A DNA stretch of 64,000 nucleotides, taken from contig JAGFIQ010000003.1 in NCBI GenBank assembly GCA_024103495.1, forward strand, positions 1-64,000, given 5' to 3'. Made by a program: the position numbers and the translations under genes. This document shows positions 35,676 through 45,963 of this stretch, piece by piece (position 1 is the stretch's first letter; each line of letters starts with the position of its first letter). The DNA is from Aridibacter famidurans (GTDB taxonomy: Bacteria > Acidobacteriota > Blastocatellia > Pyrinomonadales > Pyrinomonadaceae). The notes below the pieces were generated by a model that had not been told where the DNA came from, made no database searches, and saw only the letters and a program-made list of their open reading frames with translations.

Positions 35676-36614
35676 TCATCCGCGTACCACACGGTCCGCG
35701 AACTTCCTTTTCAGAGGCTCTTCCTCTACACCCTCCGCCCACGATGACTCGGGATTGTTCCCGATGGCGGTCCTGACGAGAAAAACAAAGAATGCCGCAA
35801 GGCCTTTGATCTTGTCCGGTCCGCCGTCGAGACTGCACACGAACCTCCTTCGAAGGCTGTGCGGCCCTTTCAGGTCTCCGAACAGAGCTTTCAGCATCTT
35901 CCCCGGCGGCATCTCCCTTAGCCTCGGCGGCGGGTCGTTCGGCTGGCAGAACACCCTGGCCTTGGGTTCCACAAGCAGCCTCCATCCCATGCGCTTCATA
36001 CGCGGTGTGTATTCCGCATCTCCCCAATGAGGGTGCCGCTTCGCATTCATAAGTCCGCATTCGCGGATCGCTTCGGCGGGAAAAAGCACACAATTGCCGA
36101 CTATGATGTCAGTTTCCCAGGGCCTGTCCGGAACCGTCCATACGGTCTGGTGGCGCCAGTGGCGGAATCCTCCGGCCAGCACAGACCATTCCGGCGACAC
36201 CTGGAACAGTTTGTGAGGCTCGTTCCACAAAAGAAGAAGCGGGCCCACTACCGATCGCGGGTGTTTTTCCGCGCAGTCGACAAGCCGCCTCAGGCAGTCG
36301 GGCTGGAAGATCGAATCGTCGTTGATGGAGAGGATGAAGTCGGGAGATCCTTCGAGTGCTTTCTCGAAACCCAGGTTCATCCCGCCGGTGAACCAGAGGC
36401 TGCCGTCGCCTTTGATGACGGTCACCTCGGGAAACTGTTCGGCTATCGCTTCCGATGTGCCGTCGGTCGAGCCGTCGTCGACGACGATCACATTCAGTTC
36501 GATATTGTCGAGTTCAAGATCGCCGAGACTTCGAAGGCACTGGAGGGTGATCTCGCGGCGGTTGTGGACGGGGGTGACCGCGGTCACCCTCGCCGGTTTT
36601 CTCGCTTCTGCCAT
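35676..36614 (-). CDS. Glycosyltransferase family 2
   Basis: 312 residues, GT-A fold. VTAVTPVHNRREITLQCL opens the domain, NVIVVDDGSTDGTSEAI gives the nucleotide-binding DD, and ILSINDDSIFQPDCLRRL gives the DxD-type metal site. GDAEYTPRMKRMGWRLLVEPKARVFCQ resembles rhamnosyl-/GT2 family enzymes that act on cell-surface glycans. It lies 32 bases downstream of the wzc gene on the same strand. Confidence 0.88.
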   Translation of the reverse strand: MAEARKPARVTAVTPVHNRREITLQCLRSLGDLELDNIELNVIVVDDGSTDGTSEAIAEQFPEVTVIKGDGSLWFTGGMNLGFEKALEGSPDFILSINDDSIFQPDCLRRLVDCAEKHPRSVVGPLLLLWNEPHKLFQVSPEWSVLAGGFRHWRHQTVWTVPDRPWETDIIVGNCVLFPAEAIRECGLMNAKRHPHWGDAEYTPRMKRMGWRLLVEPKARVFCQPNDPPPRLREMPPGKMLKALFGDLKGPHSLRRRFVCSLDGGPDKIKGLAAFFVFLVRTAIGNNPESSWAEGVEEEPLKRKFADRVVRG

Positions 36615-36646
36615 ACGGGATTCGGCAATGCCTTGCGGCGGGTGGT

Positions 36647-39145
36647 CTAGACGGTCGACGACGACTCTGCATCGTCTCCTTCGTCATCCCGGTGGTAGTA
36701 GCTCTGGTAGTAGTAGTAATTGTCCTGCGAGCGCACATCCACGTTGTTCAGCACTACGCCGAACACATTGGCGCCGATGTCGTGAAGGAACTGGGTGGAC
36801 CTTCGAACGACGCTCCGCGAGCTCTTTCCGGAATGAACTACCATTATCACGCCGTCGACGAGCGAGGCCATAAGCACTCCGTCGGTGAACGAAGCGATCG
36901 GAGGCGAGTCGATCACGAGATGCGTGAAGTTCTTCTCAAGTGTGACAAGCAGGTTCTTCATCTGCTCCGATCCGACAAGCTCTGCCGGGTTCGGCGGGAG
37001 AGGGCCAGAAGGCATCAGGTGAAGTCCGGAGTCCTCGTCCTTCTTGACGATCCCGAGTATCTCCTTCTCGGTCAGCTCGCTCGAAAGCACCGTGCTGAGG
37101 CCTTCCGCATTAGAGAGGTTAAAGAACGAATGCACCCTCGGGCGCCGCATGTCGGCGTCGATGACAAGCACCTTGGCTCCCGTCTGAGCCAGGCTGATCG
37201 CGGTGTTGACGGCAGTAGTGGTCTTCCCTTCAGCGGGAAGGCTGGAGGTGATCAGCAGAGATTTCGGCGCGTGCCCCGCTGTCGAAAGAAGTATCGACGT
37301 CCTCAACTGGCGGTATGCTTCCGCTGTGGACGAGCGCGAATCCTTGCTGATCAGCAGCTGGTTGGTGTTGTCCGGCTCTTCGGCATCATTAACGCCCACA
37401 AGAAGCAGCCTGCGCTTCGTCGATGACTCGACCGTGGGTATCGCCGCCAGGGCCGGAAGCTGAAGATAAGACTCCGCCTCTTCGGTCGTCTTGATCGTGT
37501 CGTCGAGATACTCAAGGAACAGTGCAAGACCCGAGCCGAACATCAGCGAAAGGATCATCACGACAAAAACGGTCGTAAGGCGCCTGGGCGAAACCGGCCT
37601 CTCCGGCGGGATCGCGATCTCGGCGACGCTTATGTTGTTCTCGGTGCCCGCGCCGGCAAGATCATTTCCCTTCTGCTGGTTCTCGAGGTTCTTGTAGAAC
37701 CCTTTCTTCGTCTCTATGTCCTGTTCGAGAAGCGTGATCGCAACGGCGCTTTGATTCTGTCCCTGGGCCTCGTTGTACTGCTCGTTAAACGCCGAGCGGA
37801 CCTTGTCCTCGCGTTCCTTGGTCTGCAGGTACCGGGTCCGGAGGTTCTCGAGGATCGTGTCGCTGACGGTCTTACGGTACGTCTCAAGCGACTTCTGGTT
37901 CTTTTCGCGGAAGTCCTCGATCTCGCCCTCGAGAGTCGCGATCTCCCGATCGATCTCCCGTATCTCCGGCGCCTGCTCGACGTACTCGATGAGCATCTTC
38001 TGGCGCTTGGCCCGGAGAGCAGTGATCTCTTTCTGCGTGTCGTTCACGAACCGCCGTATGTCATTCTCGCGCTCAGTGATGTACCGCATCATCTGCTCTT
38101 CGGCGAGGGCCGCGAGTCTTGCCGGAGAAGTATTGACCGAATTGTACTGTGCCTCGGCGTTCTTCCTCTGCTCTTCGGCCTCAAGCAGCTGCTTGTTCAG
38201 GCCGGAAAGCCTCTGGATAACGATCGTCGTGTTCTCGTCCGCCTTAAGGATCCCCGCGTTCTTCTTCAGATCGACAAGCCGCTCTTCACCTGACTTTATC
38301 TCGGACTGCAGGTCGGCGATCCTCTCCTTCAGGAAGTCGTTGGTCTTGCGGTTGATCCCGGTCCTCTTCTCCTGGTTCACCCTAGAGAACACTTCGGCGA
38401 TGCCGTTCACGACGTACGCCGAAAGATTCGGATCGGTGTTCCGATAGCTGATCGAAATGAGGCGGGTGTCCTTCACGGTCGCCCTCGACTCGCGGACCGG
38501 ATCTACGATCAGGTCCCGCTTGATGGCGTCGACATAAGGAGCAAGCCTTACTGCCTCGTTCATCTCTTCGACTGTCGCGAGTTCGGTGTTTGAAGCGAGC
38601 GGCGCTTCTTCGACAAGATCGCCGTCCTTCTTGGAATCGTCGCTGGCAAGGCCCAAAGCGACTAGCATTCCGCGAAGAGCCGAGCCCGAGTTCTCCGCGC
38701 TGTCCTTCCGGAACGCGTCGTTCGTGTCCAGGCTGAGCTCTTTGATCACGCGGCGCAGAAGCGCCTCGCTAGTCAGAAGCTGGAGCTGGGTGTTGAAGTA
38801 GGCCGGGTCCGAATTCGCCAGAGGCATCCTTCGGTCGGGAGTGACGAGGTCCTGATTTGCCTGCTCGAGGTCAACCTGGACCGTGGCGTTGGCCATGTAA
38901 ATATTCGGCTTTCGCGCCATGTAGATGGCGGTCACGGTCGTCAGAAGTACCGTGATGCCGAGCACGAGCCAGAGCCTCTTGCGGATGATGCGCCAGTACT
39001 GAAAAAGCGGGCTGTGTTCGCGGAGGTCCTCGTTCCTGTACCGCGCGTAGCCATAGCTTGTAATGGGCGCGACTGCCTCGAACGGCCTCTCGATCTCCGC
39101 CTTATCAGAGCGCGGACTCCTGACAATGTCTCGGGATTCTCTCAT
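36647..39145 (-). CDS. Polysaccharide co-polymerase with tyrosine autokinase domain (Wzc type)
   Basis: 832 residues. A first membrane helix lies near 55-75, followed by a large periplasmic Wzz/coiled-coil region and a second membrane helix near 530-550. The cytoplasmic BY-kinase domain has SSLPAEGKTTTAVN (Walker A), VLVIDADMRRPRVH (Walker A') and HLVIDSPP (Walker B). The C-terminal tail carries a tyrosine cluster, YYYYQSYYHR, expected to be autophosphorylated. Such proteins control chain length and couple polymerisation to export through Wza. It lies 12 bases after the wza gene. Confidence 0.95.
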   Translation of the reverse strand: MRESRDIVRSPRSDKAEIERPFEAVAPITSYGYARYRNEDLREHSPLFQYWRIIRKRLWLVLGITVLLTTVTAIYMARKPNIYMANATVQVDLEQANQDLVTPDRRMPLANSDPAYFNTQLQLLTSEALLRRVIKELSLDTNDAFRKDSAENSGSALRGMLVALGLASDDSKKDGDLVEEAPLASNTELATVEEMNEAVRLAPYVDAIKRDLIVDPVRESRATVKDTRLISISYRNTDPNLSAYVVNGIAEVFSRVNQEKRTGINRKTNDFLKERIADLQSEIKSGEERLVDLKKNAGILKADENTTIVIQRLSGLNKQLLEAEEQRKNAEAQYNSVNTSPARLAALAEEQMMRYITERENDIRRFVNDTQKEITALRAKRQKMLIEYVEQAPEIREIDREIATLEGEIEDFREKNQKSLETYRKTVSDTILENLRTRYLQTKEREDKVRSAFNEQYNEAQGQNQSAVAITLLEQDIETKKGFYKNLENQQKGNDLAGAGTENNISVAEIAIPPERPVSPRRLTTVFVVMILSLMFGSGLALFLEYLDDTIKTTEEAESYLQLPALAAIPTVESSTKRRLLLVGVNDAEEPDNTNQLLISKDSRSSTAEAYRQLRTSILLSTAGHAPKSLLITSSLPAEGKTTTAVNTAISLAQTGAKVLVIDADMRRPRVHSFFNLSNAEGLSTVLSSELTEKEILGIVKKDEDSGLHLMPSGPLPPNPAELVGSEQMKNLLVTLEKNFTHLVIDSPPIASFTDGVLMASLVDGVIMVVHSGKSSRSVVRRSTQFLHDIGANVFGVVLNNVDVRSQDNYYYYQSYYHRDDEGDDAESSSTV

Positions 39146-39157
39146 ATGGGTTCGGGG

Positions 39158-40186
39158 CTAGAGCGGGAATCTGTAGAAAAGATTTCCGAGGCCGCCCGCA
39201 AGCACCTTGAAGATGCCGTTCTTCAGGACCTTGCCGTTGTCGGTGGGTACTTCGATTATGTCGTTTCCTTGTATCACGGGATCCTCGACACGCTTCTCGG
39301 CGATCTCCTCAAGATCGAAGACGAGCTCGGTCTTTACCGTGGTCCCTTCCTGCTGCCGCAGGATCTTGACCTTGCCGGTCTTGGCAGTGGCTTTGTCCAC
39401 TCCGCCGGCCTTCGCGATCGCCTGCATCAATGTGATCGGTTCCTTGAGAGTGATCTTCGACGGCTCATACACGGCACCGACGATGAACGCCTCTTCCGCC
39501 TCGAGCACGGAAACAATATCGCCGGGCCTCATCCAGGGATTCACCTCGCCGCCGAGAACGTCGTTTACGTTGTAAGCGATGAACTCAACGTCCGCGGCGG
39601 AAGTGTCGTCGTCCACGCAGGCGGAGCGGCTTCCGACCCGCGCCACTCGTATCCGCTGCCCGGACTTCTCAACATCCGGCCCGCCCGCCATTGCGAGAAG
39701 CTCCAGAAGTCGTATCCGACGGTCGAGAAAGAAACTCCCGGGCTTGTTGACCGCGCCTATCACAGCGAAAGGCTGTGAGCGCTGTTCGATCGCCCTGACG
39801 TTTACAAACGGGTTCCTAAGATAGTTCTTGTAAAGTTCGGTGACCAGGTCCGCAAGTTCCCTCTCGGTCTTGCAGACTGCAACGATGGGCCGATCGATCC
39901 TGGGAAGGACGATCGTTCCGTCCTGTGCGACGGACATCGTCTGCGAGAGCTCCGGGTGTCTGAACACCGTCACCTGGATAACATCCTCAAAGCCGATCCG
40001 GTACCGGTCGAGATTCGGAGCTACCGTCCTTCCGTCAGGCAGTTCCACGGGCCCACCCGCAGGGTCTGTTTTCGCAGGCGCCGGATTCTCGGCCACCTCC
40101 TGCGCGGTCACAGAAGGGACGCACAGCAAAATGCTCGCGAACAGAAAAAGAATGGCCGCTGCCGCTGGTTTTTGGTTATACATCAT
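39158..40186 (-). CDS. Polysaccharide export outer-membrane protein (Wza type)
   Basis: 342 residues. A signal peptide (about 1-29, ending VTAQ) precedes the Poly_export domain: YRIGFEDVIQVTVFRHPELSQTMSVAQDGTIVLPRI. Two SLBB-type repeats follow (FAVIGAVNKPGSFFLDRRIRLLELLAMAGG and AFIVGAVYEPSKITLKEPITLMQAIAKAGG). It would form the outer-membrane channel for the exported glycan. No lipobox cysteine is seen, unlike E. coli Wza. It is the first gene of the wza-wzc-GT2 operon, divergent from mutS. Confidence 0.93.
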   Translation of the reverse strand: MMYNQKPAAAAILFLFASILLCVPSVTAQEVAENPAPAKTDPAGGPVELPDGRTVAPNLDRYRIGFEDVIQVTVFRHPELSQTMSVAQDGTIVLPRIDRPIVAVCKTERELADLVTELYKNYLRNPFVNVRAIEQRSQPFAVIGAVNKPGSFFLDRRIRLLELLAMAGGPDVEKSGQRIRVARVGSRSACVDDDTSAADVEFIAYNVNDVLGGEVNPWMRPGDIVSVLEAEEAFIVGAVYEPSKITLKEPITLMQAIAKAGGVDKATAKTGKVKILRQQEGTTVKTELVFDLEEIAEKRVEDPVIQGNDIIEVPTDNGKVLKNGIFKVLAGGLGNLFYRFPL

Positions 40187-40347
40187 CGGTCACCTGGTAG
40201 CTGGTTGTAAGAGCTGAATTTCGTCCTCGGATTCACCACCAAACCGAAACGTTTGCGCCTAATTCGGAAATGCGGAATTGATGACGGGCAGACTCATTCT
40301 CAAAGCCCCAAGCTTAACAGATTTCATATGTTTATAAAACCGTCCGG

Positions 40348-40376
40348 TTGATACTTGAATGCATTCAATGTAAATT
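40348..40376 (+). promoter_or_regulatory. Probable mutS promoter with palindrome in its spacer
   Basis: TTGATA (40348-40353), a 17-base spacer, then TAAATT (40371-40376). The spacer contains the perfect 14-bp palindrome TTGAATGCATTCAA (40355-40368), positioned where a bound repressor would block polymerase. The same dyad lies in the control region of the divergent wza operon. Confidence 0.5.
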
Positions 40377-40429
40377 TCAGATAAACCAAAAGGCCCCGTT
40401 CCGACGCTCCGGCAACGCCCCCGATCGTG

Positions 40430-43120
40430 ATGCAGAAACCCACCCCGATGCTCCGGCAGTATCTCGACATCAAGAAGCAGTACCCCGGTACCATTCTGTT
40501 CTTCCGGCTCGGGGACTTTTACGAGATGTTCAACGAAGATGCGATCACAGGAGCTCGCGAACTGGACATCACCCTCACTGCGAGACACAAGAACTCGGAC
40601 AATCCGATACCTATGTGCGGAGTTCCCCACCACGCCGCCGCTAATTACATCGCGAAGCTGGTCAGGAAAGGATTTCGCGTCGCGATCTGTGAACAGACAG
40701 AAGAAGCTTCTGCCGGAAAAAAGCTCGTGCGGCGCGAAGTTGTAAAGATCGTCACGCCGGGGACAGCCATCGACGAGCAGCTTCTCGAGAAGAAAGAACC
40801 TGTTTACGTGGCTTCCGTCTGCGGCAGCGGCGAACGCTTCGCGGCCGCGTTCCTGGAGCTTTCGACCGGCGAGTTTTCAGTCACGGTCCTCGAAGGTGCG
40901 GACGCGTGGAGGAAAGCGGCTTCCGAAGTCGAGAGTTTCTCTCCAAGGGAGATACTCTTTCCGGAATCGATCCGTCCGTTGATCTCCCAGTCATTCGGCC
41001 CTCTCGAAGGAACGACCGAGCGTCTGATACGCTCTTCCTCTTCATCCTCAGATATCACTTCAGGTATTGTTACTCAACTTACTGATGAACAATATAGTTA
41101 CGAGCGTGCAGAGCGGGCTCTGAAGGATCATTTTGGCGTAAAGGAACTTACAGCCTACGGGATCGCGGGCGATACTCTCGCCGTATCAGCGGCCGGCGCC
41201 TGTCTCAGCTACGCGGCAGAAACGCAGCGCGCTTCCGCTGATCACGTGACGAAGATCGAGGCTTACAGGTCGGAGGATCATATGGTCCTTGACCCCGTCA
41301 CCTTGCGAAACCTGGAGATCATAGCGCCTTCGAGGCCGGAAGTGTCCGCGAAAAGAAGTCTGCTGGGCGTGATCGACGAGACCGTCACAGGGATGGGAGG
41401 AAGACTCCTACGCAACTGGCTTCTTCGACCTTCCCTCAAGATCTCCGAGATCGAAGGGCGGCAGGCCGCGATCGAAGAGTTCTCGGACACCATCCTACGG
41501 GAGAGCGTCAGGTACTTATTGAAAGAGATCGTGGATCTCGAGCGGCTCGTAGGCAGGCTGAACCTTGGCACCGCGTCACCCAGAGACCTGGTCGCACTAA
41601 AAGACTCGCTTGAGAAGCTTCCTGAGCTTCACACGACGCTTCGTGACGCGGAAAGCCTCCTTTTGAGGGTGCTCTGCGAGAACGCGCACGACCTTCCGGA
41701 TACTGTCGAACTGATCGCGGAAGCGATCGAAGATGACCCTCCCGTAAACGTCGCTGACGGAGGCGTGATACGCGAAGGCTTCAACGCAGAACTCGACGAA
41801 CTTCGAAGCATCGCATCCGGCGCCAAGCAGACCATCGCGGGATTCGAACGGGACGAGCGTGCGCGAACGGGCGTCGGATCGCTACACGTGAAGTTCAACA
41901 ACGTGTTCGGGTACTTCATCGAGGTTTCAAAGGCGAACCTCTCGAAGGTCCCAGACGATTACGAACGTCGGCAGACATTGACCAACGCCGAGCGGTTTAC
42001 AACTCCAGAGCTGAAAGAATGGGAGAGCAAGGTCTTGGGCGCAGAGGAGAGGATCAGGGACCTGGAGTTGGAACTTTTCCGCAGCGTGCGTTCGGAGGTG
42101 ACTGGAGAGACGAAGCGGCTTCAGTCGACCGCAAGGGCTCTGGCGGCGCTCGATGCCTTGAGCGCGCTCGCCGAGACGGCGGCTTACAGGGACTATGTTC
42201 GGCCGGCGCTTCACGAAGGGGACGAGATCGTCATTCGAGGCGGCAGGCACCCCGTCGTGGAGGCGTTCACCGACGAGCCGTTCGTTCCGAACGACCTGCG
42301 GATGAACAATTCGACCGACCGGCTTCTTATCATCACCGGAGCCAACATGGGCGGCAAGTCCACGGTCCTCCGCCAGACAGCACTTATTCAGATCCTCGCT
42401 CAGATCGGCTCGAACGTCCCCGCTTCGTTCGCGAAGCTTCCGGTCGTCGACCGCATATGGACCCGCGTAGGCGCTTCCGACGACCTCGCGTCGGGGCGTT
42501 CGACGTTCATGGTGGAGATGACCGAGGCGGCCTCGATACTCCATAACGCGACTCCGAGGAGCCTGGTCTTGCTGGACGAGATCGGGCGCGGTACGGCGAC
42601 CTTCGACGGCCTTGCGATCGCCTGGGCAGTTGCGGAGTACCTTCACGACAGCGGTGAGCATTCAGCAAAAACACTCTTCGCCACCCACTATCACGAGCTG
42701 ACGGAACTCGCTGCGAACCTCCCGGGCGCCAAGAATTACTCGATGGCCGCCGCGGAAAAGGACGGCGGGATCATCTTTCTTCACAGGCTTGAGGAAGGAA
42801 GCGCCTCGAAGTCGTACGGTATCGCGGTCGCAAAACTGGCCGGGCTTCCCCGCGGTGTGATCGAACGGGCGAAGGTCGTCTTGAGCAAACTCGAGGAGTA
42901 CGAGCTGGCGGTCCTTGCGGACCGTGAAATAGCGAAGCAGGAGAAAGGGCTTGGCGCCGCGGCTGCTTCCGCGGCGGACTCGAAACGCGCTGCCCAGTTC
43001 TCTCTTTTCGCCGTATCGAATGAATCGGCGATCGACGAGCTGCGCGAGACGGACCTCGGCTCGATGACCGACGAGGAATTGAGGAAAACCGTGGAAAAGA
43101 TAAAGAGCCGTATCGTCTGA
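40430..43120 (+). CDS. mutS: DNA mismatch repair protein MutS
   Basis: Recognises mismatches and small loops and starts methyl-independent or MutH-dependent repair. About 896 residues. The mismatch-reading GDFYEMFNEDA (the F-x-E motif) is near residue 24. The ATPase domain carries GANMGGKSTVLRQ (Walker A), LLDEIGRGTATFDGLAIAWA (Walker B/signature) and FATHYHELTEL. A GTG just before the ATG is an alternative start. nagZ follows 63 bases later. Confidence 0.97.
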   Translation: MQKPTPMLRQYLDIKKQYPGTILFFRLGDFYEMFNEDAITGARELDITLTARHKNSDNPIPMCGVPHHAAANYIAKLVRKGFRVAICEQTEEASAGKKLVRREVVKIVTPGTAIDEQLLEKKEPVYVASVCGSGERFAAAFLELSTGEFSVTVLEGADAWRKAASEVESFSPREILFPESIRPLISQSFGPLEGTTERLIRSSSSSSDITSGIVTQLTDEQYSYERAERALKDHFGVKELTAYGIAGDTLAVSAAGACLSYAAETQRASADHVTKIEAYRSEDHMVLDPVTLRNLEIIAPSRPEVSAKRSLLGVIDETVTGMGGRLLRNWLLRPSLKISEIEGRQAAIEEFSDTILRESVRYLLKEIVDLERLVGRLNLGTASPRDLVALKDSLEKLPELHTTLRDAESLLLRVLCENAHDLPDTVELIAEAIEDDPPVNVADGGVIREGFNAELDELRSIASGAKQTIAGFERDERARTGVGSLHVKFNNVFGYFIEVSKANLSKVPDDYERRQTLTNAERFTTPELKEWESKVLGAEERIRDLELELFRSVRSEVTGETKRLQSTARALAALDALSALAETAAYRDYVRPALHEGDEIVIRGGRHPVVEAFTDEPFVPNDLRMNNSTDRLLIITGANMGGKSTVLRQTALIQILAQIGSNVPASFAKLPVVDRIWTRVGASDDLASGRSTFMVEMTEAASILHNATPRSLVLLDEIGRGTATFDGLAIAWAVAEYLHDSGEHSAKTLFATHYHELTELAANLPGAKNYSMAAAEKDGGIIFLHRLEEGSASKSYGIAVAKLAGLPRGVIERAKVVLSKLEEYELAVLADREIAKQEKGLGAAAASAADSKRAAQFSLFAVSNESAIDELRETDLGSMTDEELRKTVEKIKSRIV

Positions 43121-43183
43121 AGTAGCTAAAGTATCGCGTCATATGTCTGCGTGCAGACCCTTCAGACATCGCTTTAACACAAT

Positions 43184-44305
43184 ATGTCGAATCTGCCAGA
43201 AAAGTATCTCTCCTTGCCGGTCGAAAAGAAGGTGGGGCAGATGTTCGTGATCGGTCTGCCGGGCGAAGAACTCGACGAATCTACATACGGACTGATCTCT
43301 AACCTGTCACCGGGAGGCGTATGCTTTTTTGCGAGAAATACTCGGAACGCGTCCAAGACGCGTATGCTTATCGAGTCCCTTCGGGATGCGCTGCTCTTCG
43401 AGCCCGTGCTTTGTCTCGACCAGGAAGGCGGCCTGGTCGACCGTCTTAGAAGGATCCTCGAGCCTATGCCCTCGGCGAAAGAGGTCGGGGCGGCGGGTAT
43501 AGAAAAAGTAACGGAACTTGCGAGAATAACCGCTGAAGCGGTAAGGATCCTAGGGTTCAACACGAATCTGGCTCCGGTCGTCGACGTGATCACACCGGCT
43601 AGGGAGCGATTCAACAACGGCCTTCACTCCAGGGCGTTCGGCTCAACGACGGACGGCGTCGCCCGTTTGACAAAAGCCTACCTGACAGAACTGCAGTCCG
43701 GAGGCGTGGTCGGGTGCCTGAAGCACTTCCCCGGAATAGGCGCCTGCGAGGTCGACTCGCACGATGAGCTTCCGGAAGTGTCGATCGATGAATCAGAACT
43801 TCGCTCGGTCGATCTCACTCCGTACCAAAGGCATTTTGAAGAAGAACTTGCTCACGCCGTGATGACCGGACATGCGGCGTTTCCGGAAGCCTCGTTTCAG
43901 GAGAAGGACGAGGAAGGCCGCTTTCTTCCCGCTTCATTGAGCAGGAATGTCGTCACAGGACTGCTTCGCGACGAGCTCGGTTTCAAAGGCGCATCGCTCA
44001 CCGACGATCTCGAGATGGGCGCCGTAATGAGGAATTACGGAATCGGTGAGGCGTGCGTACTCTCAATTGAGGCTGGACACGACCTGCTTTTGATCTGCAA
44101 CTCCCCGGAAGCGGTCGAACTCGGGTATCGCGGGGTGATGGAAGCAGTAATAAACGGAAGGATTTCAGAGGATCGGCTTAATGTATCACTTGAACGAATT
44201 GCCGGGCTTAGATCGTTGCTTCAGCCGCCGCTCGACTACGACACGGAACGGCTCGAAGAGCTGTCTGAGGAAATTCGCGAACTTAAAGAGAGGATCGGCG
44301 GCTGA
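43184..44305 (+). CDS. Beta-N-acetylhexosaminidase, glycoside hydrolase family 3 (NagZ-like)
   Basis: 373 residues, cytoplasmic, no signal peptide. KVGQMFVIGLPGEE, ALLFEPVLCLDQEGG (substrate pocket), LKHFPGIGACEVDSHDELP (the flexible catalytic loop with the Asp-His dyad) and FKGASLTDDLEMGAV (nucleophile Asp) match NagZ. It would release GlcNAc from recycled peptidoglycan fragments. Insertions and a helical C-terminal tail distinguish it from E. coli NagZ, so the substrate is inferred. Confidence 0.9.
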   Translation: MSNLPEKYLSLPVEKKVGQMFVIGLPGEELDESTYGLISNLSPGGVCFFARNTRNASKTRMLIESLRDALLFEPVLCLDQEGGLVDRLRRILEPMPSAKEVGAAGIEKVTELARITAEAVRILGFNTNLAPVVDVITPARERFNNGLHSRAFGSTTDGVARLTKAYLTELQSGGVVGCLKHFPGIGACEVDSHDELPEVSIDESELRSVDLTPYQRHFEEELAHAVMTGHAAFPEASFQEKDEEGRFLPASLSRNVVTGLLRDELGFKGASLTDDLEMGAVMRNYGIGEACVLSIEAGHDLLLICNSPEAVELGYRGVMEAVINGRISEDRLNVSLERIAGLRSLLQPPLDYDTERLEELSEEIRELKERIGG

Positions 44306-44332
44306 ATCGCGCCGCGGTAGGATTGCATATAT

Positions 44333-45928
44333 ATGAAACGAACAATACTGATAGCGGGCATCATTCTGGGACTCGTGGCGCTCACCGCTTCTACCTGCGG
44401 CAGCCGCAGGGACGTTTTCACGATCGCGATGGACGGCAAGTTCTCGACACTGGACCCGATCGGTTCGGTCACGGTGGACGCGAACTCCGAAAGGATCCGG
44501 ACGCTTATGTACAACTCGCTCGTGAAAAAGAACGAGAAGTTCGAATACGTCGGCGATCTTGCGGAGTCGTTCACGCCCAGTGAGGACGGGCTCACGTACA
44601 CTTTCAAGCTCCGGGACGGCGTGACATTCCACGACGGCTCCGCGCTTGATTCTTCGGACGTCAAGTACACATTCGACAAGCTCTTCGAGTCCAGGGGCGC
44701 CAAGGCCAGTGCGTTTTCCGTCACAGAAAATGAACAGAAGGTCGATATCATCACCTCGATCGACGCCCCGGACGAACGGACCATCGTGATAAAGATCGTC
44801 AGGCCGGAGTTTCGCAATCAGCTCATCCCGAACCTTGTTCCGATCGCGATCGTGCCGAAAGACGCTCCGGTCGGAAAGGAATCGGGCGCCGATACGAAGC
44901 CTCCGGTCGGCACGGGGCCTTACAAGTTCGTTTCGTTCGATCCGGGACAGAACGTCATCGAGCTCGAAGCGTTCGACGGTTACTTCGAAGGACCGGCCAA
45001 CATAAAGCAGATCCGCCTGATGGTGCTCGCGGACGCAAATGCGCTGCAGGCCGAACTCCTTTCCGGGCGCGTCAATCTCGCGCCGGGCGCCTCCAGCCTT
45101 CCGCCCGACAGCCTCAAGAACATCGACGAGACCGAGAACCTTAAGGTCGTAAAGTCGAAGGGGTCCAACATCCAGTACCTCTGGTTCAACACGCAGGCCG
45201 AGCCCGTGAACGACAAGACCGTGCGGCAGGCGGTGGCTTATGCGGTCAACCGCGAGAGGCTGATCAACGACGTTCTGGCCGGCGCCGCCACGATGGCACA
45301 TTCGATCTTGCCCGAGCAGTCCTGGGCATACGAGGCCGGGACCGTGTACAGCCACGATCCCGGGAAGGCGCGGGCGCTTCTCGACGAAGCGGGTCTGAGA
45401 GACACTAACGGCGACGGGATGCGCGAGATGAAACCTCTTATCCTGAAGATCTCGTCTTCGAGCAGAACCGTCCAGCAGTATTCACAGGTGATACAGAATC
45501 AGCTCAAAGAAGTCGGGATCCCTATGGAGATCGAAAGCCTGGAAGCTCAGACCATGCGATCGCAGGTGCAGGGCGGACAATTCATCGTGACCACGGGTAT
45601 TTGGGTCGGCGGAAACAGTGATCCCATCTTTCTGAAGGACCTGTTCTCGTCAAGTAACATTCCTGTTCCGGAACGGGTGGGGCTCAACCGAGGACGTTAC
45701 AAGAACGAGCGTGTCGACGAGCTTCTCGACCAGGCGTTCGCGGAGCCCGACCAGGCGAAGGCGAAGCAACTGTACGTGGAGGCCCAGAAGATCATCAGCG
45801 AGGAGCTTCCGCTGTTCCCGCTTTGGTATCCGAACAACATCATCATCGCGAGCGAAAGCGTTCAAAACATAGAGATGAACGCCTCGGGCGACTGGGATTT
45901 TGTGAGGAAGCTGACGTATCAGGAGTGA
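44333..45928 (+). CDS. Oligopeptide/dipeptide-type ABC transporter substrate-binding protein
   Basis: 531 residues, SBP_bac_5 family (DppA/OppA). A signal segment ends in ASTC with Cys22, which could be a lipidation site although the lipobox is non-canonical. The lobes show IAMDGKFSTLDPIG, LAESFTPSEDGLTYTFKLRDGVTFHDGS, PPVGTGPYKF, LWFNTQAEPVNDKTVRQAVAYAVNRE and the C-terminal LFPLWYPNNIIIA. Peptides or other small ligands are the usual cargo. No permease or ATPase of this system is adjacent, so it must partner with genes elsewhere. Confidence 0.9.
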   Translation: MKRTILIAGIILGLVALTASTCGSRRDVFTIAMDGKFSTLDPIGSVTVDANSERIRTLMYNSLVKKNEKFEYVGDLAESFTPSEDGLTYTFKLRDGVTFHDGSALDSSDVKYTFDKLFESRGAKASAFSVTENEQKVDIITSIDAPDERTIVIKIVRPEFRNQLIPNLVPIAIVPKDAPVGKESGADTKPPVGTGPYKFVSFDPGQNVIELEAFDGYFEGPANIKQIRLMVLADANALQAELLSGRVNLAPGASSLPPDSLKNIDETENLKVVKSKGSNIQYLWFNTQAEPVNDKTVRQAVAYAVNRERLINDVLAGAATMAHSILPEQSWAYEAGTVYSHDPGKARALLDEAGLRDTNGDGMREMKPLILKISSSSRTVQQYSQVIQNQLKEVGIPMEIESLEAQTMRSQVQGGQFIVTTGIWVGGNSDPIFLKDLFSSSNIPVPERVGLNRGRYKNERVDELLDQAFAEPDQAKAKQLYVEAQKIISEELPLFPLWYPNNIIIASESVQNIEMNASGDWDFVRKLTYQE

Positions 45929-45963
45929 CCTTGTTCGAACGGCGGGCTTAAAAGCTCTCTAAC

